Origin: Streptomyces cyaneogriseus subsp. noncyanogenus
Lineage (GTDB): Bacteria > Actinomycetota > Actinomycetes > Streptomycetales > Streptomycetaceae
Direction of reading: 5' to 3'
DNA length: 64,000 nucleotides
Assembly (NCBI RefSeq): GCF_000931445.1
Contig: NZ_CP010849.1
Span: 2,356,001-2,420,000 of the forward strand
Within the stretch, counting starts at the first letter, position 1. Every line of letters starts with the position of its first letter. Positions 54,245 to 62,905 of the stretch are shown here, piece after piece. The notes beneath the pieces are model-generated. The model had not been told where the DNA came from. It worked only from the letters and a program-made list of their open reading frames with translations, and searched no databases. The position numbers and the translations under genes were made by a program.

Positions 54245-55138
54245 ATGATCGGTGATGTACCCAACGTTGAAGCGGGCCAGGAGTTCAGCACGCGCCGGCA
54301 GGCGCACGAGGCGGGTGTCCATAGGCCCTTGCAGGCGGGCATCTGCGGGACGAAGAAGACCGGTGCCGAGTCCATCGTCGTGTCCGGCGGCTACAAGGAC
54401 GATGAGGACTACGGTGACGTCATCGTCTACACCGGCCACGGTGGCCAGGACGGCGCCGGCAACCAGGCGAGCGACCAGACCTTGGACGACTCTGGCAATG
54501 CAGCGCTCGTGACGAGCTACCTCGAAGGACTGCCTGTCCGCGTCCTGCGCGGCTACCAGGCTGGTACCCCTTACGCCCCTGCGTCCGGGTACCGGTACGA
54601 CGGTCTGTACCGGGTCACCAACTACGGCAGCAAGCTTGGCATCGATGGCTTCCTGATCTGGCAGTTCCGCCTCGAAGCCTATGACGACACCCCCACGCCC
54701 CAGGCGACGCAGCAGGCGGAGCTCCCGAGCGCGCCTGGAGAGGGGGAGGCTGCTGTCACGGGGAATGAGACCCCGGAGCGCATTACCTCGACTGTGCAGC
54801 GCATCGTTCGAAGCAGCGCTGTAAAGCGACAGGTGAAGGAGTGGCACGACAACCGGTGCCAGATCTGCGACCTGCGCATCGAGGTCCCCGGCGGAAGCTA
54901 CAGCGAAGGCGCCCACATTCGAGCCCTCGGGGCTCCTCACAACGGCCCGGACACGACCGGCAACGTCCTCTGCCTGTGCCCGAACTGCCACGTGATGCTC
55001 GACGCCGGCGCCATCGTCATCGAAGACGACCTGACGGTGATCCGCGGCGGCCAGCCTGCCGGCACGTTGCGCACCGACCCCCGGCACACGATCGACCTAG
55101 AGTGCGTCCGTCACCACCGCGAACGCTGGCGCCAGTAG
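54245..55138 (+). CDS. SRA-HNH modification-dependent restriction endonuclease (type IV-like)
   Basis: A 297-residue protein with an N-terminal SRA/YDG domain (residues ~5-150; DYGDVIVYTGHGGQD, ALVTSYLEGLPVRVLRGY, YRYDGLYRV) that flips and reads a modified cytosine, and a C-terminal HNH nuclease with C205-x2-C208 (CQIC), H224 (EGAHIRAL), N240, C245-x2-C248 (CPNCH). The SRA-HNH order is that of known 5-methylcytosine-dependent nucleases; methylation-dependent restriction is widespread in Streptomyces. Inferred role: cutting incoming methylated DNA. ATG 54245, or GTG 54239, is used; no strong Shine-Dalgarno. Divergent from the PIN-like gene. Confidence 0.86.
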   Translation: MIGDVPNVEAGQEFSTRRQAHEAGVHRPLQAGICGTKKTGAESIVVSGGYKDDEDYGDVIVYTGHGGQDGAGNQASDQTLDDSGNAALVTSYLEGLPVRVLRGYQAGTPYAPASGYRYDGLYRVTNYGSKLGIDGFLIWQFRLEAYDDTPTPQATQQAELPSAPGEGEAAVTGNETPERITSTVQRIVRSSAVKRQVKEWHDNRCQICDLRIEVPGGSYSEGAHIRALGAPHNGPDTTGNVLCLCPNCHVMLDAGAIVIEDDLTVIRGGQPAGTLRTDPRHTIDLECVRHHRERWRQ

Positions 55139-55267
55139 GCGCGACCGAACCCCATCGCGGCGGGCCAAATCTGCGCCTGTTCCCCCAGGTGTCCCCCGGC
55201 ACCGAGCGAGTAGAGGAAGGCCGCAGGGCATGAGCTGAGCGCGCTGTAACTCTGCCGTGTTCCAGCG

Positions 55268-55288
55268 CTGGGCCGTCTGTGGGCCGTC
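55268..55288. repeat. Candidate integrase arm site, right copy
   Basis: Exact copy of 39160-39180, with two GGGCCGTC octamers at 55270 and 55281. It lies 104 bp before the right att repeat, in a 254-bp stretch (55139-55392) that otherwise holds no gene. Confidence 0.65.
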
Positions 55289-55392
55289 GAAGGGCGGCCC
55301 AGGGTGACCAACGACGACCACCAATACCCCCTCGGCAGGCAGTCAGCGCTGCACCGACGCCGCTCGCCCCAGGTTGCTCCCGCCCCGCGCCA

Positions 55393-55479
55393 CTTCCTGC
55401 GCAACAAGCGCGCCGAGTGGCACGAGTACCGCTCCGAGGTCACCGCGTTCGAGCTGCGCAAGAACCTGCCGGTGCTGTA
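55393..55479 (+). repeat. attR: right copy of glnA2 3' end
   Basis: This repeats glnA2 codons for the final 28 residues but has no gene upstream in frame, so it is a non-functional 3' fragment, the original chromosomal end, still ending in TAG at 55480. See attL for the alignment. Confidence 0.95.
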
Positions 55480-55498
55480 GGCGCCCGGTGCGGCGGGC

Positions 55499-55526
55499 GG
55501 GGCCGGCGGGCGGGTCCGCCGGCCCC
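55499..55526. terminator. Original glnA2 terminator, now orphaned
   Basis: GGGGCCGGCGG (55499-55509) pairs exactly with 55516-55526, 19 bp after the TAG of the right copy. It would have followed glnA2 before insertion; it now separates the element from convergent tetR. Confidence 0.75.
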
Positions 55527-55540
55527 GTCGCCGTTCCCGT

Positions 55541-56164
55541 TCACGGCCGCAGGCGCGGTGCCGAGGGCAGCGGCGGCCGTGGTTCCGTACCCGGCACGGC
55601 GCGGAACGCCTCGATCATGTAGGCGGCGAAGCGGCGGGAGGCCGTGAGCCGGTCGGCGGGCGGCAGGTCCTGGACGCCCCGGTGGGCCGCGAGCATCAGG
55701 ATCAGGTCGTCCACGACGAAGCCGGCCCGCAGCTCGCCGGTCCGCCGGGCGCGGCGGGCCAGTTCGGTGACCGCGAAGAGGCTCCGTTCCCGGTCCGCGG
55801 CGAAGTCGGCGGCCTCGGGGAACGCCGTCATGAAGGCGTCGGCGAACCCGGGGCTGCGGGCGTGCAGTTCGCAGATCCGCTCGATGAGGCTGCGCAAGCC
55901 GTGCCAGGGGTCCGGGTCCGCGAGGGCGTCGCGGACGACGGTGCGGCAGATGTGCCGCTGGTCGGCGAAGGCGGCCTCGGCCAGGTCCCGCTTGGCCGGG
56001 AAGTGCCGGTAGAGCGTGGCGGGGCCGACGCCCGCGTGCCGGGCGACCTCGCGCACGGGCGCGCCCAGTCCCCGCTCGCCGAACACCGCGCGGGCGGCCC
56101 TCAGGATGCGGGCGCGGTTGTCGCGGGCGTCGGAGCGGGCCAGGTGAGACGAACGGCCGGTCAT
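55541..56164 (-). CDS. TetR family transcriptional regulator
   Basis: A 207-residue regulator with an N-terminal HTH: NRARILRAARAVFGERG, APVREVARHAGVGPATLYRHF, PAKRDLAEAAF. The C-terminal domain is a divergent TetR ligand domain. It is divergent from the oxidoreductase at 56252 across 87 bp, the usual layout of a local repressor controlling its neighbour. Ligand unknown. Confidence 0.93.
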   Translation of the reverse strand: MTGRSSHLARSDARDNRARILRAARAVFGERGLGAPVREVARHAGVGPATLYRHFPAKRDLAEAAFADQRHICRTVVRDALADPDPWHGLRSLIERICELHARSPGFADAFMTAFPEAADFAADRERSLFAVTELARRARRTGELRAGFVVDDLILMLAAHRGVQDLPPADRLTASRRFAAYMIEAFRAVPGTEPRPPLPSAPRLRP

Positions 56165-56251
56165 CGCTTCTCACTTCGGTCGGGCGGGCGGGGGCGTCCG
56201 TTACGTTCCGAACGCCCAGCGTACGAGGAGCCACCGCGCCGAGGAGCCGAG

Positions 56252-57217
56252 ATGAAGGCTGTCGTGATCAGGACGTTCGGAAGCGCCGACGGCCTGGAGG
56301 TCGTCGACCTGCCCGTGCCCGGCCCCGGGCCGGGGCAGGTGCGGATCGCCACGGAGGCGGTCGGGGTGGGCGGGGTGGACGCCGTCGTCCGCCGGGGCAC
56401 CCTCGCCGGGTACGGCTTCCGGGAGGGGCATCTCCTCGGCAGCGAGGTCGCGGGGCGCGTCACCGCGGTGGGCGAGGGCGTGGACGCCTCGTGGCGGGGG
56501 CGGCGGGTCTGGGCGTTCACGGGTCTGTCCGGTGGCTACGCCGAGCAGGCCGTCGCCGCGGTCGGGGACGTCCTCCCGCTGCCCGACGGGCTGGGAGCCG
56601 TCGACGCGGTGACCCTCGGCGGGTCGGGGGTGGTCGCCCACTTCGCGCTGCGGCACGGCCGGCTCGCGCCCGGCGAGACCGTGCTGGTGCGCGGCGCCGC
56701 GGGCAGCATCGGGATCGCGGCGGTGCAGCTCGCGGCCCGGGGCGGGGCGGGCGCGGTGGTGGTCACCACCTCGTCCGCCGGGCGCGGTGCCCGTCTGCGG
56801 GAGCTGGGCGCGACCCATGTCCTGGACCGGGCCGGCGAGGGCGGCGGCCCGGACGCGCCCTCCGGCTTCGACGTGGTGATCGACGTGGTGGGCGGCCCTC
56901 AGGTCCCCCGCTTCCTGGACCGGCTGCGGCCCGGGGGCCGGTTCGTCGCCGTCGGCGTGGTCGCCGGGCCGCCGCCGGCGGACTTCGGCATGCGGCTGGT
57001 GGACGCCTTCCGCAAGTCCCTGACGTTCGCCACGTTCAGCTCCGACACGGTGCCGGGCCCCGACCGTCAGGCGGTGCTCTCGGCCCAGTTCGCCGAGGCC
57101 GCCCGCGGCGAACTGCGCACGGTCGTGCACCAGGTGCTGCCCCTGTCCGAGGCGGCCCGGGCCCACCGGGCGATGGACGCGGGCGAGGTCTTCGGCCGCA
57201 TCGTGCTGACCCCCTGA
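56252..57217 (+). CDS. Zinc-independent MDR oxidoreductase (quinone reductase-like)
   Basis: A 321-residue medium-chain dehydrogenase/reductase. The N-terminal domain has GLEVVDLPVPGPGPGQVRI and LLGSEVAGRVTAVGEGV, with no zinc-binding cysteines. The cofactor domain has the nucleotide-binding VLVRGAAGSIGIAAVQLAA and DVVIDVVGG. This pattern fits quinone oxidoreductase (QOR-like) NADPH enzymes. ATG 56252 follows GAGGAG. It probably responds to the divergent TetR regulator, perhaps for detoxification of reactive quinones or aldehydes; the substrate is not indicated. Confidence 0.9.
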   Translation: MKAVVIRTFGSADGLEVVDLPVPGPGPGQVRIATEAVGVGGVDAVVRRGTLAGYGFREGHLLGSEVAGRVTAVGEGVDASWRGRRVWAFTGLSGGYAEQAVAAVGDVLPLPDGLGAVDAVTLGGSGVVAHFALRHGRLAPGETVLVRGAAGSIGIAAVQLAARGGAGAVVVTTSSAGRGARLRELGATHVLDRAGEGGGPDAPSGFDVVIDVVGGPQVPRFLDRLRPGGRFVAVGVVAGPPPADFGMRLVDAFRKSLTFATFSSDTVPGPDRQAVLSAQFAEAARGELRTVVHQVLPLSEAARAHRAMDAGEVFGRIVLTP

Positions 57218-57221
57218 ACCG

Positions 57222-57245
57222 CCGTCGCCCCTGCCACGGCGACGG
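57222..57245. terminator. Hairpin between oxidoreductase and MFS gene
   Basis: CCGTCGCC (57222-57229) pairs with GGCGACGG (57238-57245) 4 bp after the oxidoreductase stop; a second GC-rich hairpin-like stretch follows before the convergent MFS gene. Confidence 0.55.
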
Positions 57246-57308
57246 GGTCCGCCCCCGCCGCCGGGGCGCCGGCGGGACGGCCCGGCCGGTGCCCCGGAGG
57301 GCGGCGCC

Positions 57309-58523
57309 TCAGCGGCGTACGGTCTCGGAGACCTCCGGTACGTGGCCGGTCACCACGCGCTCCCGGACCGGGCGCGGGGTCCGGCGGTCGACGACGTACG
57401 CCACGGCGGCCACCGCGAGGCCGAGGGCCGCGAGGGCGGCGCCGGCGAGCGCGGGGGAGGTGACGCCGAAGCCGGCCGCCAGCGCCAGGCCGCCGATCCA
57501 GGCGCCGCCCGCGTTGGCCAGGTTGAAGGCGGCCTGGTTGGCCGAGGAGGCCAGGGAGGGCGCCGCGGCCGCCTTCTCCATGACCATCAGCTGGAGCGGC
57601 GAGCCGGTGACGAAGGCCGCCATGCCGAGGAGGGCCACCGCCACGGCCGCGCCGGCCTCCGTGCGCATGAGGAGGGGGAAGAGAGCCAGGACGGCCAGCA
57701 GCGAGACCAGGCCGCCGAAGAGGGTGGCCCGCAGGGAGTGGTCGGCGAGCCGGCCGCCCAGCAGGTTGCCCGCGGTGGCGCCCACGCCGAACAGGGCGAG
57801 CAGCAGGGTCACACTCGCGTCGGCGAACCCGGCGGTGTCCGTGAGCATCGGCGTGATGTAGCTGTACGCCGAGAAGAGCGCGCCGAAGCCCGCGACGGTG
57901 GTGGCGAGGGCCAGCCAGACGGGGAGGGAGCGCAGGGCGGCCAGTTCGCCCCGCACGCCCGTGACGGAGGCGTCCGCGCCGTCGCGCGGGACGAGCAGCG
58001 CGAGGGCCGCGATCGCCGCCAGGCCGATCGCGCTGACGCCGAGGAACGTCGCCCGCCAGCCGAGGTGCTGGCCCATGAGCGTGGCGACCGGCACGCCCGC
58101 GATGTTGGCGACGGTCAGGCCGAGGAACATCAGGGAGACGGAGCGGGCCTTGCGTTCCGGCGCGACCATGTTCGTGGCGACGACGGCGCCGACGCCGAAG
58201 AAGGCGCCGTGCGGCAGACCGCTGAGGAAGCGGGCGGCGAGCAGGGAGTGGTGGCCGGGGGCGAGGGCGGACAGGGCGTTGCCGGCCACGAACAGGACCA
58301 TCAGGCCGATGAGGACCGTCCGCCGGGACAGCCGGGCGGTGGCCGCCGCGAGCAGCGGGGCGCCGATGACGACGCCCAGCGCGTACGCCGAGACCAGATG
58401 GCCGGCGGTGGGGATCGAGATGTGCAGGTCGGCCGCGACGTCGGGCAGCAGCCCCATCATCACGAACTCGGTGGTACCGATGCCGAAGGCGCCCACGGCA
58501 AGGGCGAGCAGGGCCAGGGGCAT
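57309..58523 (-). CDS. MFS transporter, DHA1-type (AraJ-like)
   Basis: A 404-residue membrane protein with about 12 hydrophobic segments starting LALLALAVGAFGIGTTEFVM, typical of the drug:H+ antiporter DHA1/AraJ branch. The MFS signature ATARLSRRTVLIGLM (loop 2-3) and LSGLPHGAFFGVGAVVA (segment 4) are present. It ends in an Arg-rich tail. It may export a drug or sugar. ATG 58523 is preceded by AAGGCACC. It is convergent with the oxidoreductase. Confidence 0.93.
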   Translation of the reverse strand: MPLALLALAVGAFGIGTTEFVMMGLLPDVAADLHISIPTAGHLVSAYALGVVIGAPLLAAATARLSRRTVLIGLMVLFVAGNALSALAPGHHSLLAARFLSGLPHGAFFGVGAVVATNMVAPERKARSVSLMFLGLTVANIAGVPVATLMGQHLGWRATFLGVSAIGLAAIAALALLVPRDGADASVTGVRGELAALRSLPVWLALATTVAGFGALFSAYSYITPMLTDTAGFADASVTLLLALFGVGATAGNLLGGRLADHSLRATLFGGLVSLLAVLALFPLLMRTEAGAAVAVALLGMAAFVTGSPLQLMVMEKAAAAPSLASSANQAAFNLANAGGAWIGGLALAAGFGVTSPALAGAALAALGLAVAAVAYVVDRRTPRPVRERVVTGHVPEVSETVRR

Positions 58524-58658
58524 GAAGGGGGGTGCCTTTCGAGAGCGGAGGTCCGTACTTCGTATGTTCCAGTACGGAATAAAGCCTCTCAGGGCGAGTA
58601 TTCCGCCAGGTTACGGGGCGGTGGCCGGGGGCCGCCGAACCGGGGGTGACCTGGGGTT

Positions 58659-59711
58659 TCAGGAAGCGGATGTGTCGACCTTCACACGGGCGGCGACCGG
58701 GAGGTGATCGCTGCCGGTGGCCGGCAGGGTCCAGCTGGTCTCCGGTTCGACCCCCGTGACGAGGATCTGGTCGATCCGGGCCATCGGGAACGACGCCGGC
58801 CAGCTGAAGCCGAAACCGTCGCCCGCCGCGCCCTGCGTGGAGCGCATCTGGGAGGTGATCGCGTTCAGCGCGCGGTCGTTCATGGTCCCGTTGAGGTCGC
58901 CGAGGAGGATCTTCCTCTCCAGTTGCTCGTCGGCGATGGCCTCGCCCAGCGCGTCGGCGCTCTTGTCCCGCTGCCGGGCGGTGAAGCCGGCCTCCAGCTT
59001 CACGCGGACCGAGGGCAGGTGGGCGACGTACACGGCGACCGGCCCCTCGGGCGTGGTCACGGTGGCGCGCATCGCGCGCTTCCAGCCCAGGCGGATGTCG
59101 ACCGCGTCGACGTCGCTCATCGGGTACTTGCTCCACAGCCCGACGGTGCCGACCACCGCGTGGTACTTGTACGTCGGCGCCAGCGCGTCCTCGTAGGTGG
59201 CGACCGCGGACGCCTTCAGCTCCTCCAGCGCGAGCACGTCCGCGCCGGAGGCGGCCACCGACCGGGCCGTACCGGCGGGGTCGGCGTTGCCCGCGTTGAC
59301 GTTGTGCGTGGCCACCGTCAGGTCGCCGCCCGCGCCGGCCTTGTCGGTGAGCAGGCCGCCGAAGAGGTTCAGCCACACGATCGCCGGGACCAGCACCGCG
59401 ATCAGCGCCGTCGCCGACCGCCGCAGCAGGGCGACGGCGAGCAGCACGGGGACGAGCAGGCCCAGCCACGGCAGGAAGGTCTCGATCAGGCTGCCGAGGT
59501 TGCCGACGGCGTTGGGGATGTGGGAGTGCGCCGCCATGACGGCCGAGAGGAGGAGGGCCACCAGGGCGGTGAACAGGCCGCGGCGCCAGATCCGCCGGTC
59601 GCCGCGCCAGCCCGCGGCCAGCCGCTCGAACAGGCGTCGAATCCGGGTGCCGCGGCGCTCGGGTCCCGGGCCGCCGTTGTCCGTCTCCGTCATGTACGCC
59701 TGCTGCGCCAT
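58659..59711 (-). CDS. Membrane-anchored endonuclease/exonuclease/phosphatase (EEP) family protein
   Basis: A 350-residue protein. Three N-terminal membrane segments (LFTALVALLLSAVMAAH, LPWLGLLVPVLLAVALL, LIAVLVPAIVWLNLFGGLL) place the catalytic domain outside the cell. The EEP motifs are all seen: ATHNVNAGN, ALEELK (catalytic Glu), LWSKYPM, HLPSVRV, LLGDLNGTMND (Asp/Asn pair), RIDQILV and GSDHLPVAA (final His). Substrate could be phospholipid, phosphoester or nucleic acid; actinomycete members of this design are numerous and not well characterised. Expressed alone. Confidence 0.9.
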   Translation of the reverse strand: MAQQAYMTETDNGGPGPERRGTRIRRLFERLAAGWRGDRRIWRRGLFTALVALLLSAVMAAHSHIPNAVGNLGSLIETFLPWLGLLVPVLLAVALLRRSATALIAVLVPAIVWLNLFGGLLTDKAGAGGDLTVATHNVNAGNADPAGTARSVAASGADVLALEELKASAVATYEDALAPTYKYHAVVGTVGLWSKYPMSDVDAVDIRLGWKRAMRATVTTPEGPVAVYVAHLPSVRVKLEAGFTARQRDKSADALGEAIADEQLERKILLGDLNGTMNDRALNAITSQMRSTQGAAGDGFGFSWPASFPMARIDQILVTGVEPETSWTLPATGSDHLPVAARVKVDTSAS

Positions 59712-60017
59712 ACCGTCGCCTCACTGCCTGCCGTGCACACCGTCGCCCCCCGTGCCACAAGACCCTAGGGGATGATCGGCTTCGTTCCTGCCGTCCCATG
59801 ACGGCCGTACGGGCACGAGGACGTGGTTGCCGGTGCGCGGAGTTGCACCCGGGGACGGCACGCGTGGGGCTTGTGACGAAACGCGCACATTCGCGGGGCC
59901 GGGACACCGGCCCGGACCCGGGGGGCGCTCTGGCCCTCGCCGACCCGAAGTGCCACCATGGAGGGGATCCGGGGACGCCGTCAGGGCGCCTCGAGATGAC
60001 ACGAAGGAGCCGTTGCA

Positions 60018-60884
60018 ATGACGCAGCTTCCGGCTGCCCGCAACAAGTCCGCCGACGGCAGCAAGGCGCTGTACGGCGGCAAGGGCACCCGCCGCATCAC
60101 CGTCCGCGACATCGCCGCCGCCAAGGAGCGCGGCGAGAAGTGGCCGATGCTCACCGCGTACGACGCGATGACCGCGTCCGTGTTCGACGAGGCCGGCATC
60201 CCGGTCATGCTGGTCGGAGACTCCGCGGGCAACTGCCACCTCGGGTACGACACCACCGTGCCCGTCACCCTCGACGAGATGACCATGCTGTCGGCGGCGG
60301 TCGTGCGGGGCACCAGCCGCGCCCTGATCGTCGCCGACCTGCCCTTCGGCTCGTACCAGGAGGGGCCGGTGCAGGCGCTGCGCTCGGCGACCCGGCTGGT
60401 GAAGGAGGCGGGCGTGGGCGCCGTGAAGCTGGAGGGCGGCGAGCGCTCGCACCGGCAGATCGAGCTGCTGGTGGAGTCCGGCATCCCGGTGATGGCGCAC
60501 ATCGGGCTCACCCCGCAGTCCGTCCACGCCATGGGGTACCGCGTGCAGGGGCGCGGCGAGGAGGCGGCCCAGCAGTTGCTGCGGGACGCCAAGGCCGTGC
60601 AGGACGCCGGCGCCTTCGCCGTGGTGCTGGAGCTGGTGCCGGCCGAGCTCGCGGCCGAGGTGACGCGGACCCTGCACATCCCGACGGTCGGCATCGGCGC
60701 CGGGCCCGAGACCGACGCGCAGGTGCTGGTGTGGACCGACATGCTCGGGCTGACCGGCGGCCGGGTGCCGAAGTTCGTGAAGCAGTACGCCGACCTGCGT
60801 CAGGTCATGGGTGACGCGGCGAAGGCGTTCGCGCAGGATGTCGTCGGCGGAACGTTCCCGCAGGAGGAGCACTCCGTCCACTGA
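60018..60884 (+). CDS. panB: 3-methyl-2-oxobutanoate hydroxymethyltransferase
   Basis: PanB transfers a hydroxymethyl group from methylene-tetrahydrofolate to ketoisovalerate, the first step to pantothenate and coenzyme A. The 288-residue protein has [20 protein letters not shown], the metal-binding [36 protein letters not shown] and [20 protein letters not shown] motifs. ATG 60018 follows AAGGAGCC. A Rho-independent terminator follows 34 bp after the stop. Confidence 0.97.
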   Translation: MTQLPAARNKSADGSKALYGGKGTRRITVRDIAAAKERGEKWPMLTAYDAMTASVFDEAGIPVMLVGDSAGNCHLGYDTTVPVTLDEMTMLSAAVVRGTSRALIVADLPFGSYQEGPVQALRSATRLVKEAGVGAVKLEGGERSHRQIELLVESGIPVMAHIGLTPQSVHAMGYRVQGRGEEAAQQLLRDAKAVQDAGAFAVVLELVPAELAAEVTRTLHIPTVGIGAGPETDAQVLVWTDMLGLTGGRVPKFVKQYADLRQVMGDAAKAFAQDVVGGTFPQEEHSVH

Positions 60885-60918
60885 GGCCCACGGGCCCGCA
60901 GAGCCACTGCCGCACCAC

Positions 60919-60962
60919 GGCAGCCCGCCGATCTTCCCCCGTCGGCGGGCTGCCCCTTTTTT
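60919..60962 (+). terminator. panB Rho-independent terminator
   Basis: GGCAGCCCGCCGA (60919-60931) and its complement (60942-60954) with a ten-base loop, followed by CC and six T residues. It is the only terminator in the window with a clear T-run. Confidence 0.95.
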
Positions 60963-61060
60963 CGGGCCGGGCACGGGGTGTCGGCGCCGTGTCGGCGGTC
61001 CCGGCCGTCTGTCGGTGACCTGTAGGCGGTCTGTCGGCGGGGGCTGGAACCGTCTTCGGT

Positions 61061-62086
61061 ATGACGCGAATCGACGACTACCCCGAGACCGCGAAGAGCG
61101 CGGTCACCGTGCGGGGGCTGGTCAAGCACTACGGCCGCACCAAGGCGCTGGACGGCGTCGACCTGGACGTCCGCGAGGGCACCGTGATGGGTGTGCTCGG
61201 ACCGAACGGCGCCGGCAAGACCACCCTCGTGCGCATCCTCTCCACCCTCATCGCCCCCGACGCCGGGCAGGCCGTCGTCGCCGGCTACGACGTCGTGCGG
61301 CAGCCCCGGCAACTGCGCCGGGTGATCGGGCTCACCGGCCAGTACGCCTCGGTGGACGAGAAGCTCCCGGGCTGGGAGAACCTCTACATGATCGGCCGGC
61401 TGCTGGACCTGCCCCGCAAGGCGGCACGGGCCCGGGCCGACGAGATGCTGGAGCGGTTCTCGCTGACCGAGGCCGCCCGGCGGCCCGCGGGGACCTACTC
61501 CGGCGGCATGCGGCGCCGCCTGGACCTCGCCGCCTCCATGATCGGACGGCCCGCCGTCCTCTTCCTGGACGAGCCGACCACCGGCCTGGACCCGCGCACC
61601 CGCAACGAGGTCTGGGACGAGGTGCAGCGGATGGTCGGGGACGGGGTGACCGTCCTGCTGACCACCCAGTACATGGAGGAGGCCGAGCAGCTCGCCTCCG
61701 AGCTGACCGTCGTCGACCGGGGCAAGGTCATCGCCGGCGGCCGCATCGAGGAGCTGAAGGCCAAGGTGGGCGGGCGCACCCTGCGGATACGCCCGGCCGA
61801 CCCGCTGCGCCTGCGGCCGCTCGCCGCCTTCCTGGACGGGCTGGGCATCACCGGGCTCGCCACCACCACCGTGGACCCCGAGCGGGACTCGGTGCTGGTG
61901 CCCGTCCTCAGCGACGAGCAACTGACCGCCGTGATCGGCGCGGTGACCGCGCACGGCATCACCCTCGCCGCCGTCACCACCGAACTGCCCAGCCTGGACG
62001 AGGTGTTCCTGTCCCTCACCGGCCACCGCGCCAGTGCCCCGCAGGACGCCGTGCCCGCCGACGCCCGCGAGGAGGTCGCCGTATGA
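61061..62086 (+). CDS. ABC transporter ATP-binding protein (DrrA-like)
   Basis: A 341-residue cytosolic ATPase of an exporter. It has Walker A LGPNGAGKTT, Q-loop GLTGQYASVDE, the ABC signature TYSGGMRRRLDLA, Walker B AVLFLDEPTTGLD and the switch TTQYMEEAEQ. Length and C-terminal extension (RIRPADPLRLRPLAAFL...) fit daunorubicin-resistance-type DrrA proteins. It is fused by ATGA overlap to its permease. Substrate unknown. ATG 61061 has no obvious ribosome binding site. Confidence 0.95.
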   Translation: MTRIDDYPETAKSAVTVRGLVKHYGRTKALDGVDLDVREGTVMGVLGPNGAGKTTLVRILSTLIAPDAGQAVVAGYDVVRQPRQLRRVIGLTGQYASVDEKLPGWENLYMIGRLLDLPRKAARARADEMLERFSLTEAARRPAGTYSGGMRRRLDLAASMIGRPAVLFLDEPTTGLDPRTRNEVWDEVQRMVGDGVTVLLTTQYMEEAEQLASELTVVDRGKVIAGGRIEELKAKVGGRTLRIRPADPLRLRPLAAFLDGLGITGLATTTVDPERDSVLVPVLSDEQLTAVIGAVTAHGITLAAVTTELPSLDEVFLSLTGHRASAPQDAVPADAREEVAV

Positions 62087-62889
62087 GCGCCGCCACCGTC
62101 ACCCCCGACGCCCGGATCCCGCTGCGCGGGCATCTGCGGCACACCGGCGCGCTGGTGCGCCGCAACCTGCTGTGGATACGGCAGGACCCGGAGTCCCTGT
62201 TCGACGCCGTGCTGATGCCGATCGTCTTCACGCTGCTGTTCGTGTACGTCTTCGGCGGGTCCATCGGGCAGGCCCTGGGCGGCGGTCAGGACAGTTACGT
62301 GCAGTACGTGGTGCCCGGCCTGCTGGCCATGATGAGCCTGACCATGGCCCAGGGGGTCGGCACCGGCTTCAACCAGGACTTCAACTCCGGTGTGATGGAC
62401 CGCTTCCGGTCCCTGCCCATCGGGCGCGGCTCCGTGCTGATCGCCAAGATCGTGGTGGAGCTGGCGCGGATGCTGGTCGCGACGGCGATCCTGCTGGCCG
62501 TGGGCGTCCTGGTCGGTTTCGACATCACCCACTGGGGCGGTCTGCTGGCCGCCGTGGCCCTGGCGGCGGCGTTCGGCTCCGGCCTGATGTGGGTCTTCCT
62601 CACCCTCGGCGTCACCATGAAGAACGTCCAGTCCGTGCAGGCGATGGGCTTCCTGGTGATGATGCCGCTCCAGTTCGGCTCGTCGGTCTTCGCGCCGCCC
62701 AGTTCGATGCCGGGCTGGCTGCGGGCCTTCACCGACTACAACCCCGTCTCGGCCCTCGCGGACGCCTCGCGCGGGCTGATGACCGGCGGCCCGGTCGCGC
62801 ACGACCTGTGGCTGACGCTCGGCTGGGCGGCCGCGCTCACGGCGGTGATGGCCCCGGTGGCCGTCCACAAGTTCCGCACCAAGAGCTGA
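62083..62889 (+). CDS. ABC transporter permease (DrrB-like)
   Basis: A 268-residue membrane partner of the ATPase with about six segments, including LFDAVLMPIVFTLLFVYVFG, VPGLLAMMSLTMAQGVGTGF and MGFLVMMPLQFGSSVFAPP, fitting the ABC-2 type permease. The FNQDFNSGVMDRFRSLPI stretch is typical of DrrB. Its ATG overlaps the ATPase stop (ATGA), so the two are translated together. It exports a hydrophobic compound by inference. Confidence 0.93.
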   Translation: MSAATVTPDARIPLRGHLRHTGALVRRNLLWIRQDPESLFDAVLMPIVFTLLFVYVFGGSIGQALGGGQDSYVQYVVPGLLAMMSLTMAQGVGTGFNQDFNSGVMDRFRSLPIGRGSVLIAKIVVELARMLVATAILLAVGVLVGFDITHWGGLLAAVALAAAFGSGLMWVFLTLGVTMKNVQSVQAMGFLVMMPLQFGSSVFAPPSSMPGWLRAFTDYNPVSALADASRGLMTGGPVAHDLWLTLGWAAALTAVMAPVAVHKFRTKS

Positions 62890-62905
62890 CCGCCCGCCGG
62901 CCGGA

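Larger units (their letters stand above)
38988..55479. mobile_element. Actinomycete integrative and conjugative element (AICE), 16.4 kb, in glnA2
   Basis: The element is bounded by the direct attachment repeats at its ends (repeat-to-repeat distance 16,405 bp). Its contents match the AICE plan: tyrosine integrase and excisionase at one end, a replication module (prim-pol plus helicase-like ATPase), an FtsK/TraB-type conjugation ATPase, spread-type membrane proteins and a GntR repressor. Conjugation in this class moves double-stranded DNA through TraB, and no relaxase is present, as expected. The right end carries extra genes including a low-GC PIN-like nuclease and an SRA-HNH endonuclease. 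Target is the 3' end of a protein-coding gene, whereas well-known AICEs use tRNA genes. Confidence 0.94.

Noticed and set aside
55111-55461. Open frame antisense to the attR repeat
   Set aside because: It reads across the repeated glnA2 end in the wrong direction and copies the antisense of the left repeat; there is no independent support.
55393-55479. Second copy of the glnA2 end as a separate gene duplication or pseudogene
   Set aside because: The exact match, its position at the other end of an integrase-bearing element and the single synonymous difference fit an attachment site.
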